Counted from the first letter of the stretch, positions 26,575 through 37,600 are shown. The stretch: DNA of 64,000 bases from JAWXTS01 sp044433305 (GCA_044433305.1 JAWXTS010000002.1:22897-86896), one strand, 5' to 3'. Notes: generated by a model not told the origin, from the letters alone. Translations and numbers: made by a program.

Positions 26575-29100
26575 GTGTCTAAGACAGAATATATCGCAAA
26601 TCTAAGTCCTGCCCAGAAGCAGGCCGTTGTAAACTATAAAAACCATTCTATGATAGTGGCGGGAGCAGGTTCGGGCAAGACTCGTGTTCTGACGTGCCGC
26701 ATAGCTAATATGATAGACTGTGGGGTCAACTCCTACTCAATTTTGGCCCTTACCTTTACCAACAAGGCGGCTAAGGAGATGCGCGAACGTGTAGAATCTG
26801 TTGTGCCACGCGAGGCTGTGAGGGGGCTTGCCATGGGTACTTTCCACTCTATTTTTGCGCGTATCTTGCGTCAGGAGGCCTCACTTATGGGCTATCCCAG
26901 CTCGTTCTCCATATACGATTCTAACGCCTCGAAGACCCTGATAAAAAATATAATCAAGGAGATGGAGCTTGCGCCAGAATACTATAAACCTAATGGCATA
27001 GCTTCACGTATTTCTTTGGCCAAGAATAACCTTGTTGTGCCAAGTGCTTATATGGCTAGTGTACAGCTTTTGGATGAGGATAGAAAGCACAAAATTCCTG
27101 AGTTTTCAAAGATATATGCCACCTATTGTCGCAAGTGCAAGGAGAATGGGGCCATGGACTACGACGACCTGTTGCTGAATATGAACGTGTTGTTTCGAGA
27201 TTCCCCTGAGGCTCTGGCCCGCTACCAACAGAGATTCAAATATATTCTTGTCGATGAGTATCAAGATACCAACACGGCTCAGTATCTTATAGTTAAGAAG
27301 CTGACAGAGAAAGGTTCTATCCTATGTGTTGTGGGCGATGACTCTCAGAGTATCTACTCGTTTCGCGGAGCCAAGATAGAGAATATTCTGCGCTTTAGGA
27401 ACGACTTCCCCAATGCCGACATCTTCAAGCTAGAGCAGAACTACCGCTCGACACAGACCATAGTCGATGCGGCCAACTCGCTGATAGCAAAAAACAAAAA
27501 TAGACTTAAGAAAACATCTTTCTCTCAGGGCGATGTGGGCGATAAGATAAAGGTCCTCAGGGCCTACACCGATAAGGAAGAAGCAACGATAGCCGTGTCA
27601 GAAATCACGCGTTTGGTGCTGCGAGGCAACTATAACGATGCTGCAATTCTGTATCGTACAAATGCCCAGAGCCGCTCCATTGAGGAGGCTCTGCGTCAGC
27701 GCAATATCCCTTACCGCATCTATGGAGGCCATTCGTTCTATGAGCGTAAGGAGGTTATGGATTTCTTGGCCTATGTCAGCCTGATACTTAACCCTAACGA
27801 CGATATAGCCTTTAGGCGCATAGTCAACTATCCAGCACGTGGATTGGGAGACACCACGGTGGGACGCATAGCCGCTGCCGCTGCCTCTTCGGGGGCATCT
27901 ATGTGGAGTGCGGCTCAGGGAGACCTTTCTCAGTTTGGTGTTAAGGGTGCGGCTCAGAAGAAAATCATGGACTTCATAGCCATGATAAACTCTTTCTCTG
28001 TTTCGGCCTTGCGTGACGATGCCTACAACATTGCAAGCGAGATAGCTTTGCGCTCGGGCATGGTTCACGCGCTTAAGACCGAGGGTACGCCCGAGGCTGA
28101 GAGCGCACTTGAGAATATAGACGAGTTGCTGTCTTCGGTCAAATCGTTTATGGACGATAGTCAGATGGATGACTTTATGACAGAGCTTGAGGGTGACGGC
28201 ACAGAGTATGACTCAGAGTCGCTTGCAGGCGGAGGCCTTAGCGGAAATATTACCATAGATAAGTGGTATGCCAATGTCAAACTTATGACCGATGCTGACA
28301 AGCAAGATGATGTGGGTGAGAAGATTACGCTTACCACTGTGCACTCGGTAAAGGGGCTAGAGTTTGACTATGTGGTGATGGTAGGGTTGGAAGAAAACCT
28401 GTTCCCTAGCATGAGAAGTATAAACGACTTGTCGGGACTAGAGGAGGAGCGACGTCTGTTCTATGTGGCCCTTACTCGCGCCAAGAAGAATGCTATCATA
28501 ACATTTGCTCGCCAGCGTTTTATGCACGGCGATGTGGTTTGCTCGCGCCCAAGTCGTTTTATTGCAGAGATAGATTCTCAGTATCTAGATATGGACTTTG
28601 CTCTTAACGAGTCTAGCGATGATGATGATATAGGCGAGGACCGTAGTTCGCTAGGTATGTGGGATTCTACGGGTGGTGGTTATCGTCGCCAGCAGCAACA
28701 ATATAATAATAGGTATGCTCCTAAGTCTGCCGCTAGTGCACGCCCCGAGTGGCGCAAGCGTAGTGAGCAGGAGAGGATAGAAAATAATGCTGACTCTGAG
28801 ACTTCGATACGTCTGAATCAAGCACGCGAGGCGTTGCGTAATGCTGAGCGCGCGGTGGCCGAGGGTCGCATGAAGCGTGTAGGTGTTAGGCCTCAGGGCG
28901 GTGAACAGACTCCTGCTGCTCCAGTTAATGGAGGTAAGCTTCAGGTGGGTACAAGAGTCGAGCACCCTAAGTTTGGACGAGGAGTAATCGTTACGGTTGA
29001 ACAGATGGGGGGCGATTTGAAGCTGACCATCAACTTTGGAGCAGAGCATGGTGTAAGGACTCTGCTTAATAAGTTTGCCAAGATACAAGTGACAGAGTAG
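26575..29100 (+). CDS. UvrD/PcrA-type superfamily 1 DNA helicase
   Basis: An ATP-dependent 3'-5' helicase of 841 residues if started at GTG 26575; the frame can be opened to TTG 26518, but a promoter lies there. The first ATG, near 26650, falls inside the motif region and is too late. Motifs in order: Q-motif LSPAQKQAV, Walker A AGAGSGKT, motif II LVDEYQDTN, motif III VGDDSQSIYSFRGA, QNYRST, motif V TVHSVKGLEFDYV and motif VI RRLFYVALTRAKK. A variable linker (SDDDD, Arg/Gln-rich) leads to the C-terminal Tudor-like domain with VEHPKFGRGVIVTVE, typical of PcrA/UvrD. It acts in repair and in clearing replication or transcription conflicts. Confidence 0.95.
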   Translation: MSKTEYIANLSPAQKQAVVNYKNHSMIVAGAGSGKTRVLTCRIANMIDCGVNSYSILALTFTNKAAKEMRERVESVVPREAVRGLAMGTFHSIFARILRQEASLMGYPSSFSIYDSNASKTLIKNIIKEMELAPEYYKPNGIASRISLAKNNLVVPSAYMASVQLLDEDRKHKIPEFSKIYATYCRKCKENGAMDYDDLLLNMNVLFRDSPEALARYQQRFKYILVDEYQDTNTAQYLIVKKLTEKGSILCVVGDDSQSIYSFRGAKIENILRFRNDFPNADIFKLEQNYRSTQTIVDAANSLIAKNKNRLKKTSFSQGDVGDKIKVLRAYTDKEEATIAVSEITRLVLRGNYNDAAILYRTNAQSRSIEEALRQRNIPYRIYGGHSFYERKEVMDFLAYVSLILNPNDDIAFRRIVNYPARGLGDTTVGRIAAAAASSGASMWSAAQGDLSQFGVKGAAQKKIMDFIAMINSFSVSALRDDAYNIASEIALRSGMVHALKTEGTPEAESALENIDELLSSVKSFMDDSQMDDFMTELEGDGTEYDSESLAGGGLSGNITIDKWYANVKLMTDADKQDDVGEKITLTTVHSVKGLEFDYVVMVGLEENLFPSMRSINDLSGLEEERRLFYVALTRAKKNAIITFARQRFMHGDVVCSRPSRFIAEIDSQYLDMDFALNESSDDDDIGEDRSSLGMWDSTGGGYRRQQQQYNNRYAPKSAASARPEWRKRSEQERIENNADSETSIRLNQAREALRNAERAVAEGRMKRVGVRPQGGEQTPAAPVNGGKLQVGTRVEHPKFGRGVIVTVEQMGGDLKLTINFGAEHGVRTLLNKFAKIQVTE

Positions 29101-29129
29101 GTGTCATCTATATTATATGGTGACAGAAA

Positions 29130-29182
29130 GCATACAAAAAGAGCTAGCAATAATATATATTTTGCTAGCTCTTTTTGTATGC
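29130..29182. terminator. Bidirectional terminator between convergent genes
   Basis: A perfect 21-bp inverted repeat (arms 29130-29150 and 29162-29182, 11-base AT loop). Each arm contains an A5/T5 tract next to gagctagcaa or its complement, so both the helicase transcript and the minus-strand coiled-coil gene could end here. Confidence 0.85.
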
Positions 29183-29195
29183 CGTGTAAGAAAGT

Positions 29196-30146
29196 TTATT
29201 TCAGTGCAAACTCATTCTCACCTATCATGCGTCCATCCATATAGATGTTGATTTTGTATTTACCCGCGCTAAACTCTGCTCCCGTGTAGAAGATACTCAC
29301 GCTAAGGTCTTTGTTTTGATAGTCAACCTCGCGGTTGGCCGTGTAGGTAATCATGCTGCCCTCGAAGTCAAGCATTGCACCACTGCTGTTTGCAAGTACA
29401 AAGCCGTCAGGTGCTGTGATGCGAACATATACTTCTCTTGCTCCTGGTTCGGTCAGATCGTTGCTCGAAAGCACGAAGTCAGCTCTTAGGCGTGCAGCGC
29501 GTGATGCACGGTCCACCTCTTTGTCTCTAGAAGTTAGTGCCACAAGTTCTATGTCGCGGGCACGAACCACAGAGCCAATCTTGAGTTTGTTGTTAAGCTC
29601 TTGTGTTAGCTCCTCGGCTTTGTCGGCACGTAGACGTTCGGTAGAGACCTGTTTACGTATGGTGACATTCTCTTGCGATAGCTTCTGGTTAAGCTGATTC
29701 AGCGAGTCGATTTGGTGTACGTAGTTACGCATAACGGTACGTAGGGTTCCAAGCTCTTTCTCATAGCGTTGCATCTTTGAGTAGCTCAACGAACGCTCGT
29801 TCTTAAGTTGAGTAAGTAGAGAGTCGGCTTTCTCGCGCTCTGTAAGCAGGTTGCGTGAGATAGAATCGTTTTCAGTTGTAAGATTATCGTAATCTATAAG
29901 CAGGTTGTTGATTTGATTAGTCAAGGTGTCACGCTCGATAGCAAATTCAGAACGTATCTGCTTTACTTGACTGAAGTACACAACAGTTATTGCCACAAGC
30001 ACAATAGCAAGTACGGCAACAAGAATCTTTAATATCTTAACGTTGCGTCCACTTCCGTCATAATCATCGTTATAGTCGTCATCATAATTATTGTCATAAT
30101 TATTGTCGTCGTATAGATCTTCCAAGTTTTCGTTATAGTCTGCCAT
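29196..30146 (-). CDS. Unknown coiled-coil membrane protein with Asp/Asn/Tyr-rich N-terminus
   Basis: 316 residues; family not recognised by name. Residues 1-33 are almost only Asp, Asn and Tyr (YDDNNYDNNYDDDYNDDY). One membrane segment lies near 36-58 (ILKILVAVLAIVLVAITVVYF). A long coiled coil covers about 60-187 with heptads such as LTNQINNLLIDYDNLTTEND. A C-terminal beta-rich domain (about 190-316) includes REVYVRITAPDGFVLA and KYKINIYMDGRMIGENEF. The likely topology is a short acidic cytoplasmic tail with the coiled coil and beta domain outside the cytoplasm. The gene is monocistronic between a terminator and its own -7 box. Confidence 0.85.
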   Translation of the reverse strand: MADYNENLEDLYDDNNYDNNYDDDYNDDYDGSGRNVKILKILVAVLAIVLVAITVVYFSQVKQIRSEFAIERDTLTNQINNLLIDYDNLTTENDSISRNLLTEREKADSLLTQLKNERSLSYSKMQRYEKELGTLRTVMRNYVHQIDSLNQLNQKLSQENVTIRKQVSTERLRADKAEELTQELNNKLKIGSVVRARDIELVALTSRDKEVDRASRAARLRADFVLSSNDLTEPGAREVYVRITAPDGFVLANSSGAMLDFEGSMITYTANREVDYQNKDLSVSIFYTGAEFSAGKYKINIYMDGRMIGENEFALK

Positions 30147-30172
30147 AATAATGAAATTTTATTAGTCCTCTA

Positions 30173-30180
30173 CAAAGATA
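30173..30180 (-). promoter_or_regulatory. -7 element for the coiled-coil gene
   Basis: TATCTTTG on the minus strand, a full match to TAnnTTTG, 27 bp before the ATG. The matching -33 position is only a weak TTTC, so this is less sure than the other promoters. Confidence 0.45.
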
Positions 30181-30430
30181 ATACAAAAAAATGAATTATA
30201 GAAATACAACGTAATATAATAAATAAACAATATGTTCTAGGGCTTATTATTGTAGCGTAGACCCATTTGTGTGCTGTATGAGTGGGGTGTGTTATTTTAC
30301 AAGAAACTCTAAAAGTGTTTTTTAAAAAATTTACCAACTTACGGATTAGAGCCACTTTTTCAGTAAATTAAGTTTAATTAATATCAATTAGAGGTTAATA
30401 TGTTTAATATGTAAGGGTATCCTAGAATAA

Positions 30431-30462
30431 TTTGTATTGTATAATGTAATACTGTATGTTTG
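30431..30462 (+). promoter_or_regulatory. Promoter of uptake locus 2
   Basis: TTTG (30431-30434), 20 bp, then TATGTTTG (30455-30462), a full match to the housekeeping promoter. The predicted leader is about 70 bases to the ATG at 30541. No other convincing promoter was seen inside the six-gene run that follows. Confidence 0.7.
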
Positions 30463-30540
30463 TTAGTTGTTTTTTTTGTAAATTGCGACGTATTTCGCCC
30501 ATTATTAAGAACTTTTTTAAACAAACTAAAATAAATTTCT

Positions 30541-33204
30541 ATGATTAAACTTCGACTCTTTTTGCAGACCAGCTCTAAGATGATGAACGTTGTGGCTAGC
30601 TCCATCAAACGTTCTATTCCTGTGGTTCTGCTTTTTGTTGCGGGTTCTGTCATGGCTCAGGAAAATGACGATGTTATCGACATGAACATCTCTCGACCAA
30701 CCGTCGCTCCTGCCTATGGCACACAGTTTACTGCTGCAGAATTGCAACAAGTGCACCCAACAAGCCTTGTTCAGGCTTTGGAAGCTCTTATTCCAGCGTT
30801 GGTGGACCTAGACCCTTCAGAGGCTTATGGTTCAGATCCAAACGCCACTCCAGTGTTTTCTACTTACGGACAGAAGTCCCTTTCGACAAACACTTATGAG
30901 GGTATCAACCAGATTGCTATTATCGTTGATGGTCACTCGGAAACTATCGATAGACTTGCTGACTTTGATATGGGAAGAATCGAAAGCGTTATCTACATCA
31001 AAGATGCTTCGGCAGCAGCAATGTATGGTGTGCGTGCAGGTAAAGGCGCAATCGTAATCACCACTAAAAAAGCCGCTAAGGGTAGCATCAACTTGATTTA
31101 CAACTTTGATGGCGAGTTCCAGACTGCTTCTACTAGCACATTCAACTATATGAATGCCTCTGAGAAACTTGCAGCTGAGAATGCTGCGGGTCTATATGAA
31201 GGCAACGAGGAGCTATACAACGAGCGTCTTGCAGCTGGTGAAACAGATTGGACAAGTTTGCCTCTAGAAACTGTATTCATGCACCGCCACCGCTTGTCTT
31301 TGGAGGGTTCGGATGAGAATCTAGCCTACCGTGGTACCATATATAATAATATGGGACAAAACGGTGTTATGAATGGTTCATACCGTAAAGGATATGGTGC
31401 ATTGGCATACATAGGATATAAAACAGGTATCGTTAGAGTATCTAACGAACTTAGCGTAGATAAAATCGAGGCTCGCGAGTCTAGCTACGGTAGCATGTAC
31501 CAATGGGGTGCTATCAATCCTTATTATGAGGCAGTTGATGGCCGCGGCGATGCTTACGAAAACCTTGGCGAGGGCACTGCAACAGAGCAGTATTCACCTT
31601 TGTACGAGGCTACACTTAACAGCTTTGACAAAACAAAATACTTGCGTGTAAGCAACAGCTTGTTGTTGAGCGTTGATGTATATGAGGGTGTTGAGCTATT
31701 TGGTAGCTTCAACTACACTAACGATTCTTACGAGAACTCAGTGTTTATCTCTCCTTTGTCTAGTACTTTTGATTACCTATCTTCTGATGAGGCTGACCAA
31801 AAAGGTCATTACAGCATCAGCCGCCAGAATGCAGTTACTTTCCAAGAGCAGCTAGGTGTTAGCTACCTATATACTTGTGGCGCAAATATGTTCTCGGCTG
31901 TTGTGGGTACAGAGATTTTCTCTTTCGCACTTAAAGAGTCTGCATACACTGGTATGGGTATGTCTAGTGACAATATGAACTATGTTTCTTTTGCTCAGAA
32001 ATACTATGACACTCCATTTGGTGGTCAGCTTGACGAGCATGTGCTCAGTGGATATGCAACATTTGCTTATGCTTATGACAAGAAATTGTTTATTGACCTT
32101 GCAGGTCGTGTAGACAAATCCTCTGCTCTGGCTCCAGACAACAGAACCGTAGGTTCTTACTCTGCTGCTGCACGTTACAACTTTAAAGAAACATACCTAC
32201 TAGAAGATGCTAAGTGGTTGTCAGCTTTGAACCTTACAGCTTCTTATGGTAGCGCAGCTAGTTACCAGTTTGACTATTCTACTGTTAACGCTACTTACTC
32301 TTATGATATTGACAATCCTTACCTTAATGGTTTGGGTAACTATGACTATGGCAACGGTCTTGTGTCTCTTGCAGGCGACAATACTTACAACTCATCTTTG
32401 AAATGGCAAGCAGACAAACACTTCAATGTAGGTCTTAACGCTATTGTAGGTCCTGTTAGCTTCGGTGTTGGTTATTACAACATCCTATCTACAAACTTGT
32501 TGGCTATGGATTCAGTAGATCCTTCTATGGGTGTTAGCTTCCAATATACAAATGCTGGTGAGGTTCGCAATGCAGGTGTTGAGTATAGCTTGCGTGTTAA
32601 TGTTCTTCAAGGTGACAACAACTTGAATGTGTCGTTGTTTACATCAGGCGTGCTTAACAAAAACACTCTTGTGGCAGCACCAGACTTTATGAACACTGCG
32701 GACAACTATTCTCCACTAATTATCAATAATGCTGCTGACGGAATTTATGCTTATGAGGATGAGAGCCTAGAGTCAGGTTTGGTTTACATGGGTAGCTCAA
32801 CACCTAAGATTAAAGGTTCTTTCGGTATTAGTGCTTCTTATGGCAACTTTGACTTTAGTGCTTTGTTTAACTACTCTTCTGGAGCTATGGTTTACAACTA
32901 CTACGAGCACTATATCACTGATATGACTGATGTTACCTCTAACTCGTTTGGTAGTTCAACAACTCAAACTTGTTATGAGCCTTTGGCAGACTACGTTTAT
33001 GAGCGTAATGTTCTTGCTCTATCATCTTTGCGTCTAGGCTACAACTTCTCTGATGCTGTTGCTTCAAAACTAATGATGAAAGGTTTGAAAGTTTCTGCTA
33101 CATGTACAGACCTTTTCTACCACTCATCTGTGGACAACTATATGAGGGGTTATATCTACCCTTATTCAACTGGAGTTATACTTAGCCTTCAGGCAACATT
33201 CTAA
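30541..33204 (+). CDS. SusC/RagA-like TonB-dependent transporter lacking STN and carboxypeptidase-like domains
   Basis: 887 residues, about 200-250 shorter than normal SusC proteins. The signal region (about 20-40, ending VMAQ) is followed almost at once by the plug (AELQQVHPTSLVQALEALIP, then RIESVIYIKDASAAAMYGVRAGKGAIVITTKK near 140-171), with no carboxypeptidase-like regulatory domain and no clear VVTGY TonB-box region. The barrel is complete and ends GVILSLQATF. A susD gene follows after 15 bp. Two possible starts (Met1, or Met14 and Met15) remain; the membrane-targeting segment is intact from any of them. It is distantly related to the SusC two genes downstream. Confidence 0.88.
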   Translation: MIKLRLFLQTSSKMMNVVASSIKRSIPVVLLFVAGSVMAQENDDVIDMNISRPTVAPAYGTQFTAAELQQVHPTSLVQALEALIPALVDLDPSEAYGSDPNATPVFSTYGQKSLSTNTYEGINQIAIIVDGHSETIDRLADFDMGRIESVIYIKDASAAAMYGVRAGKGAIVITTKKAAKGSINLIYNFDGEFQTASTSTFNYMNASEKLAAENAAGLYEGNEELYNERLAAGETDWTSLPLETVFMHRHRLSLEGSDENLAYRGTIYNNMGQNGVMNGSYRKGYGALAYIGYKTGIVRVSNELSVDKIEARESSYGSMYQWGAINPYYEAVDGRGDAYENLGEGTATEQYSPLYEATLNSFDKTKYLRVSNSLLLSVDVYEGVELFGSFNYTNDSYENSVFISPLSSTFDYLSSDEADQKGHYSISRQNAVTFQEQLGVSYLYTCGANMFSAVVGTEIFSFALKESAYTGMGMSSDNMNYVSFAQKYYDTPFGGQLDEHVLSGYATFAYAYDKKLFIDLAGRVDKSSALAPDNRTVGSYSAAARYNFKETYLLEDAKWLSALNLTASYGSAASYQFDYSTVNATYSYDIDNPYLNGLGNYDYGNGLVSLAGDNTYNSSLKWQADKHFNVGLNAIVGPVSFGVGYYNILSTNLLAMDSVDPSMGVSFQYTNAGEVRNAGVEYSLRVNVLQGDNNLNVSLFTSGVLNKNTLVAAPDFMNTADNYSPLIINNAADGIYAYEDESLESGLVYMGSSTPKIKGSFGISASYGNFDFSALFNYSSGAMVYNYYEHYITDMTDVTSNSFGSSTTQTCYEPLADYVYERNVLALSSLRLGYNFSDAVASKLMMKGLKVSATCTDLFYHSSVDNYMRGYIYPYSTGVILSLQATF

Positions 33205-33219
33205 TAAACGACTAGAGAT

Positions 33220-34608
33220 ATGAAAAAAATATTTTACTTAGCAGCCCTGTTGTTGACAATGACATCGTGCAGCGGCTGGTTTGATACAGAGCCTAATGAT
33301 GGTAGTGCTAGCGAGAACGTCTTCAATTCTGAGACTTCTTTCCGTGACTACATGAACAGCATCTACTGCATACTTGCGGGCGAGGATTTGTATGGCGAGC
33401 AGATTACTATAACCTCTGAGGTTATGGGTGGAACACTTGATGTTTCTGATTATGACAACTATGTTGATTTGGCGAAGTTCACATTTGCAGATGCAGATAA
33501 CGTTGCATATGCAGAGGCTATTTATACTAGACTTTACCGTGCAATCTATGGTTGTAACGACATCCTGAGACTTTTTGAAAGTAATTCTGATGTTTCTTTT
33601 GTGTCAGGTTCAAAAGAGATGATGATGGCCGAGGCTAAGGCCCTAAGAGCTTTCTTGCACATGGAGCTTGCTCGTTTGTTCTTGGTTTCTCCAGCGGCTA
33701 TGGATGATGCTCAGACCCTATATTGGGCAGAGAGCATTGATCAGCTTGGTACTAAGATGACTGCAACAGAGATTTATGAGAAAGCCGTTGAGGAGCTAGA
33801 GGCTGCGGCAGCGGTTCTTGAAGTCAATGACCCAATCGTAAATGGCGAGGATTATAACGAGAACTCACTTCTTGGAGCTAGTCCAGAGGAGCGCGTTTGG
33901 AAACTTAACTACTACGCTGTTCAGGCGGTTAAAGCACGTGCGTTGTTGTCTGTTGCAACAGAGGATGCTGCTGCTGAGGCTTTGACAACTCTTCAAGGTA
34001 TTATCAGCTCTGAGGCTTATTCTTTCGTAAAGACTATATCTAACAAAGACTATGCTTTCTCTGCAGAGTATCTTTTTGCTTTGCCATCAACATCTTATGG
34101 CACAACCTTTAGTGAGGTGAACGAGGAACTTTATGTAAATAAAGGCATCATGGTAACTTCGACAGTAGACAAAGATGGTATGTATGAGGATGACCGTCGT
34201 CGTTATTGGATAGATGATAACAACTCATTGTCTGTTAAATTCGACGAGAGCAACACTCTAGATAGCTGGGGTATTTCTCCAGCAATACCTGTTGTGAAAT
34301 ATGGCGAGGTTTACCTTATGGCTATCGAGGCTGCTATCAATTCAAACAATCTATCTACGGCAATTAGTCTTTACAATGCTTTCATAACAGAGCGTAACTC
34401 GTCAAGCTATGTGCTTGACAGTAGCGCGGATGAGGCTCTTGTTCAGGCAGCTCTAGATTCTCAGTTTGTATATGAGTTCTTGGGTGAGGGTGTACGCTAC
34501 CAATACCTAAAAAGAAACAACATGAGTGCTGAGGCATTTGACGGTACTACTATCACTAACTTTGGTGAAAAAGTGTTTGGTGCAGATCTTTCGCAACTAA
34601 TTAAATAA
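33220..34608 (+). CDS. SusD/RagB-family lipoprotein, first of locus 2
   Basis: A 462-residue lipoprotein (signal ending MTSC, Cys17, then SGWFDTEPNDGSA). SusD features: ETSFRDYMNSIYCIL, IYTRLYRAIYGCNDIL, AEAKALRAFLHMELARLF, and the late KYGEVYLMAIEAAINS and YEFLGEGVRYQYLKR. It lies between the short SusC and the full SusC (17 bp to the next gene). It is expected to cap the short SusC as a surface ligand binder. Confidence 0.93.
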   Translation: MKKIFYLAALLLTMTSCSGWFDTEPNDGSASENVFNSETSFRDYMNSIYCILAGEDLYGEQITITSEVMGGTLDVSDYDNYVDLAKFTFADADNVAYAEAIYTRLYRAIYGCNDILRLFESNSDVSFVSGSKEMMMAEAKALRAFLHMELARLFLVSPAAMDDAQTLYWAESIDQLGTKMTATEIYEKAVEELEAAAAVLEVNDPIVNGEDYNENSLLGASPEERVWKLNYYAVQAVKARALLSVATEDAAAEALTTLQGIISSEAYSFVKTISNKDYAFSAEYLFALPSTSYGTTFSEVNEELYVNKGIMVTSTVDKDGMYEDDRRRYWIDDNNSLSVKFDESNTLDSWGISPAIPVVKYGEVYLMAIEAAINSNNLSTAISLYNAFITERNSSSYVLDSSADEALVQAALDSQFVYEFLGEGVRYQYLKRNNMSAEAFDGTTITNFGEKVFGADLSQLIK

Positions 34609-34625
34609 TTCAAAGAATAACGAAG

Positions 34626-37600
34626 ATGATGAACTTTTCGATATATAAAGCCTTGTTTAGCGGATCTTTGGTACGTAAATGTGCTATGGTTTGCTTTGCT
34701 CTGGCTGTTGCCACAACTGGGGCATCAGCACAATCGACTACATCTAGCTCAGAAAATAAAGATGTAGTTGCTAAGGCGACACCCGTACGCAGAATCACTG
34801 GTACGGTAAAAGATGATAAAGGACAGCCGGTTATTGGAGCTTCGGTTGTTTCAAAAACTAATAACCGAAGAGGTGCTTCAACAAATGTTGATGGAACCTT
34901 TGCCTTCAATATTGAGGTAGATGCAACTCACATCGTGGTTTCGATGATAGGTATGCAAACCAAAGAAGTAGCTATCTCTCAACGCAACGAGTCTATTGAT
35001 GTGGTGCTTGTTGCTGATGTTGTTGAGGTTGACAATGTTGTTGTTACGGGCTATGTCTCAAAAGCAAAAAATAGCTTTACGGGTACAGCAACTCAGGTTA
35101 CGGGTGAACAACTTATAATGGTCAACCCAACAAATGTGCTAGAGGGTCTTCAGGCCTTTGACCCATCATTTGTGATTTCGGATATGGATGGTTTGTATGG
35201 TTCTAACCCTAACTACGTTCCAAGCAGTATCGAGATTCGTGGTGCAAACAGCCTTCCTGATATCTCTGAGGGAACACTACAAACTTACACTTCACTACCT
35301 ATATTTATTATAGATGGTTTCCAAGTAGATGTTGAGCAGGTTTACAACCTTGACGTTAACCGCGTTGAGAGTGTAACAATCTTGAAAGATGCTGCTGCCT
35401 CTTCTATCTATGGTTCACGTGCATCAAACGGTGTTATCGTGATCGTTACTAAGATGCCTGAGAAAGGTAAAGTACAAGTTTCTTATACCTTCAATGGTAG
35501 TATCGAAACTCCAGACTTGTCGTCTTACAATCTGATGAACGCTCAAGAGATTGTAGATTACTATGACAAGATGAACGTTTTTGATACTAGCGACCCAGAG
35601 ATGGCTAACATGATGGAGCTTCTAAGAATGGAGGCTGCAAATGGTGTCGACACTTACTGGTTGTCTCAACCTCTACAATCAGCCTTCCAACAATCTCACT
35701 CGTTGTTCCTAGACGGTGGTATTGATGTAGGTGAGAAGAAAACTAACTCTCTTCGTTACTCTGTAAACCTTAGTGCCAATCTTCAAGATGGTGTTATGAA
35801 AGGTTCAGACCGCAACGTTTATGGTGGTGGTACTAAATTGATCTTCGATACTAAGAAGTTGCAGGTAACAAGTGACATTCAGGTTTCGATGACTGACTAC
35901 ACTAACTCACCTTATGGAAGTTTCTCAACTTACACTCAGCTACTTCCTAATTACAGAATCACAGACGAGGATGGCAACTATTTGCCTACTCTATCTTTGG
36001 CTAACATACCTATGTATGATAACTATACTTGGGGAAGTTCACTTTCTTCTACTTTGGGTTATCAAATCAACCCTCTTTATGAGGCGACAGAGCTTGCTAA
36101 CTACTCAGGTGGTAACAGCCTAAATGCAACTTATAGCTTTGGTGCTAACTGGGAGGTTATCGATGACTTGCGTATTAAAGCTAACTTCTCTGCTAGTCAC
36201 AGCACAAGCACAACTGAGGATTATGTTTCTCCATTTAGCTCTACTGTTGATGATGGTCTAGGTTCTAGTCTTGATGAGCTTTACCGCAAAGGTAGCTACT
36301 CTAGAACAGACAACTCGTCAAACACATACTACGGTATGGTTAACATATCTTACCTTAAGACTCTAGGCAAGCACACTATTCAAGCAGTGGTTGGTGGTGA
36401 GCTTAACGAGAGCAACGGCTATACAGATAGTTATAGTGTTGTTGGTTTCTTGAACGACTATATGACAGACGTTTCATCTAGTACTCAGTACACGGTTAAT
36501 GGCAGCCCTAGTGGTAGCAACTCTATTGTTCGTACTTCAGGTGCATTTGCAACAGCCAACTACTCTTATGATAACCGTTATATGCTTGATTATAGCTATC
36601 GTCTTGATGGTTCTTCAAACTTTGCTTCAAAACAACGCGTCTCAGGCTTCTGGGCTTTGGGTGCTCGTTGGAATCTTAGTGAGGAGTCGTTCATGCAGAA
36701 TCAAGATATATTCAGCAACCTAGCATTCAAGGCTAATATCGGTACTACTGGTAACTCTAACTTCTCGTTGAGCCAGATTCTAAGTATGTACCAATATCTT
36801 GAGATGTATGATGGTGTTACTGGTGCCGAGCTTTTGTCTCTTGCCAACCCTAATCTTAAATGGCAGACTACACTTAAGAAGAACGTTGGTGTTGAGCTTG
36901 GTCTATGGAACAACAGACTTAATGTAGAGTTCAACGTTTACTCAAACAGAACCGAGGACAACGTTACTACAATCTCTATCTTGCCTTCAACAGGTTTCAG
37001 CACATATATGGCTAACCAAGGTGATGTTATCAATGATGGTTATGAGTTCTTTGTTTCTGTTACTCCTGTTCAGACTAAGGACTTCCAGTTCAACTTCTTT
37101 ATCAATGGTAGCCACAACCGCAACACTCTTGAGAAACTTTCAGACGCGCTTCAGGCATACAATGATGCTGTAATTGCTGGTCAGAACGATATTGAGACTG
37201 GTGCTACTAAGGTTGAGAATGTCTTCCTATTTGAGGAGGGTGGTTCACTTACTTCTATCTACGCTGTACGTTCTTTGGGTATCGACCCAGGTACAGGTCA
37301 GGAGATTTTCTTGACTAAGGATGGTGAGCGTACATTTGATTGGAATGCGGCAGACCAAGTTGTTGTTGGTGACACTCAGGCTGACATCTACGGATACTTT
37401 GGTTTCAACTTCAACTATCGTCGTTGGCAGTTGAGTTCTACTTTCCAATATTCTTATGGTGGACAGATTTACAACAGCACACTTGTTGACCGTATCGAGA
37501 ACCCATCGCTTAACTTGAGCAGTGGTGCTACGGCTTACAACATGGATAAAAGAGCACTTTATGATCGTTGGGCTGAGCCAGGTGATGTCGCTAAATATAG

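Larger units (their letters stand above)
30147..30540. other. 394-bp AT-rich divergent intergenic region
   Basis: It holds the -7 element for the coiled-coil gene (30173-30180) at the left and the promoter of uptake locus 2 (30431-30462) at the right. Nothing else was recognised: no plausible small gene, RNA gene or strong hairpin. Confidence 0.6.
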
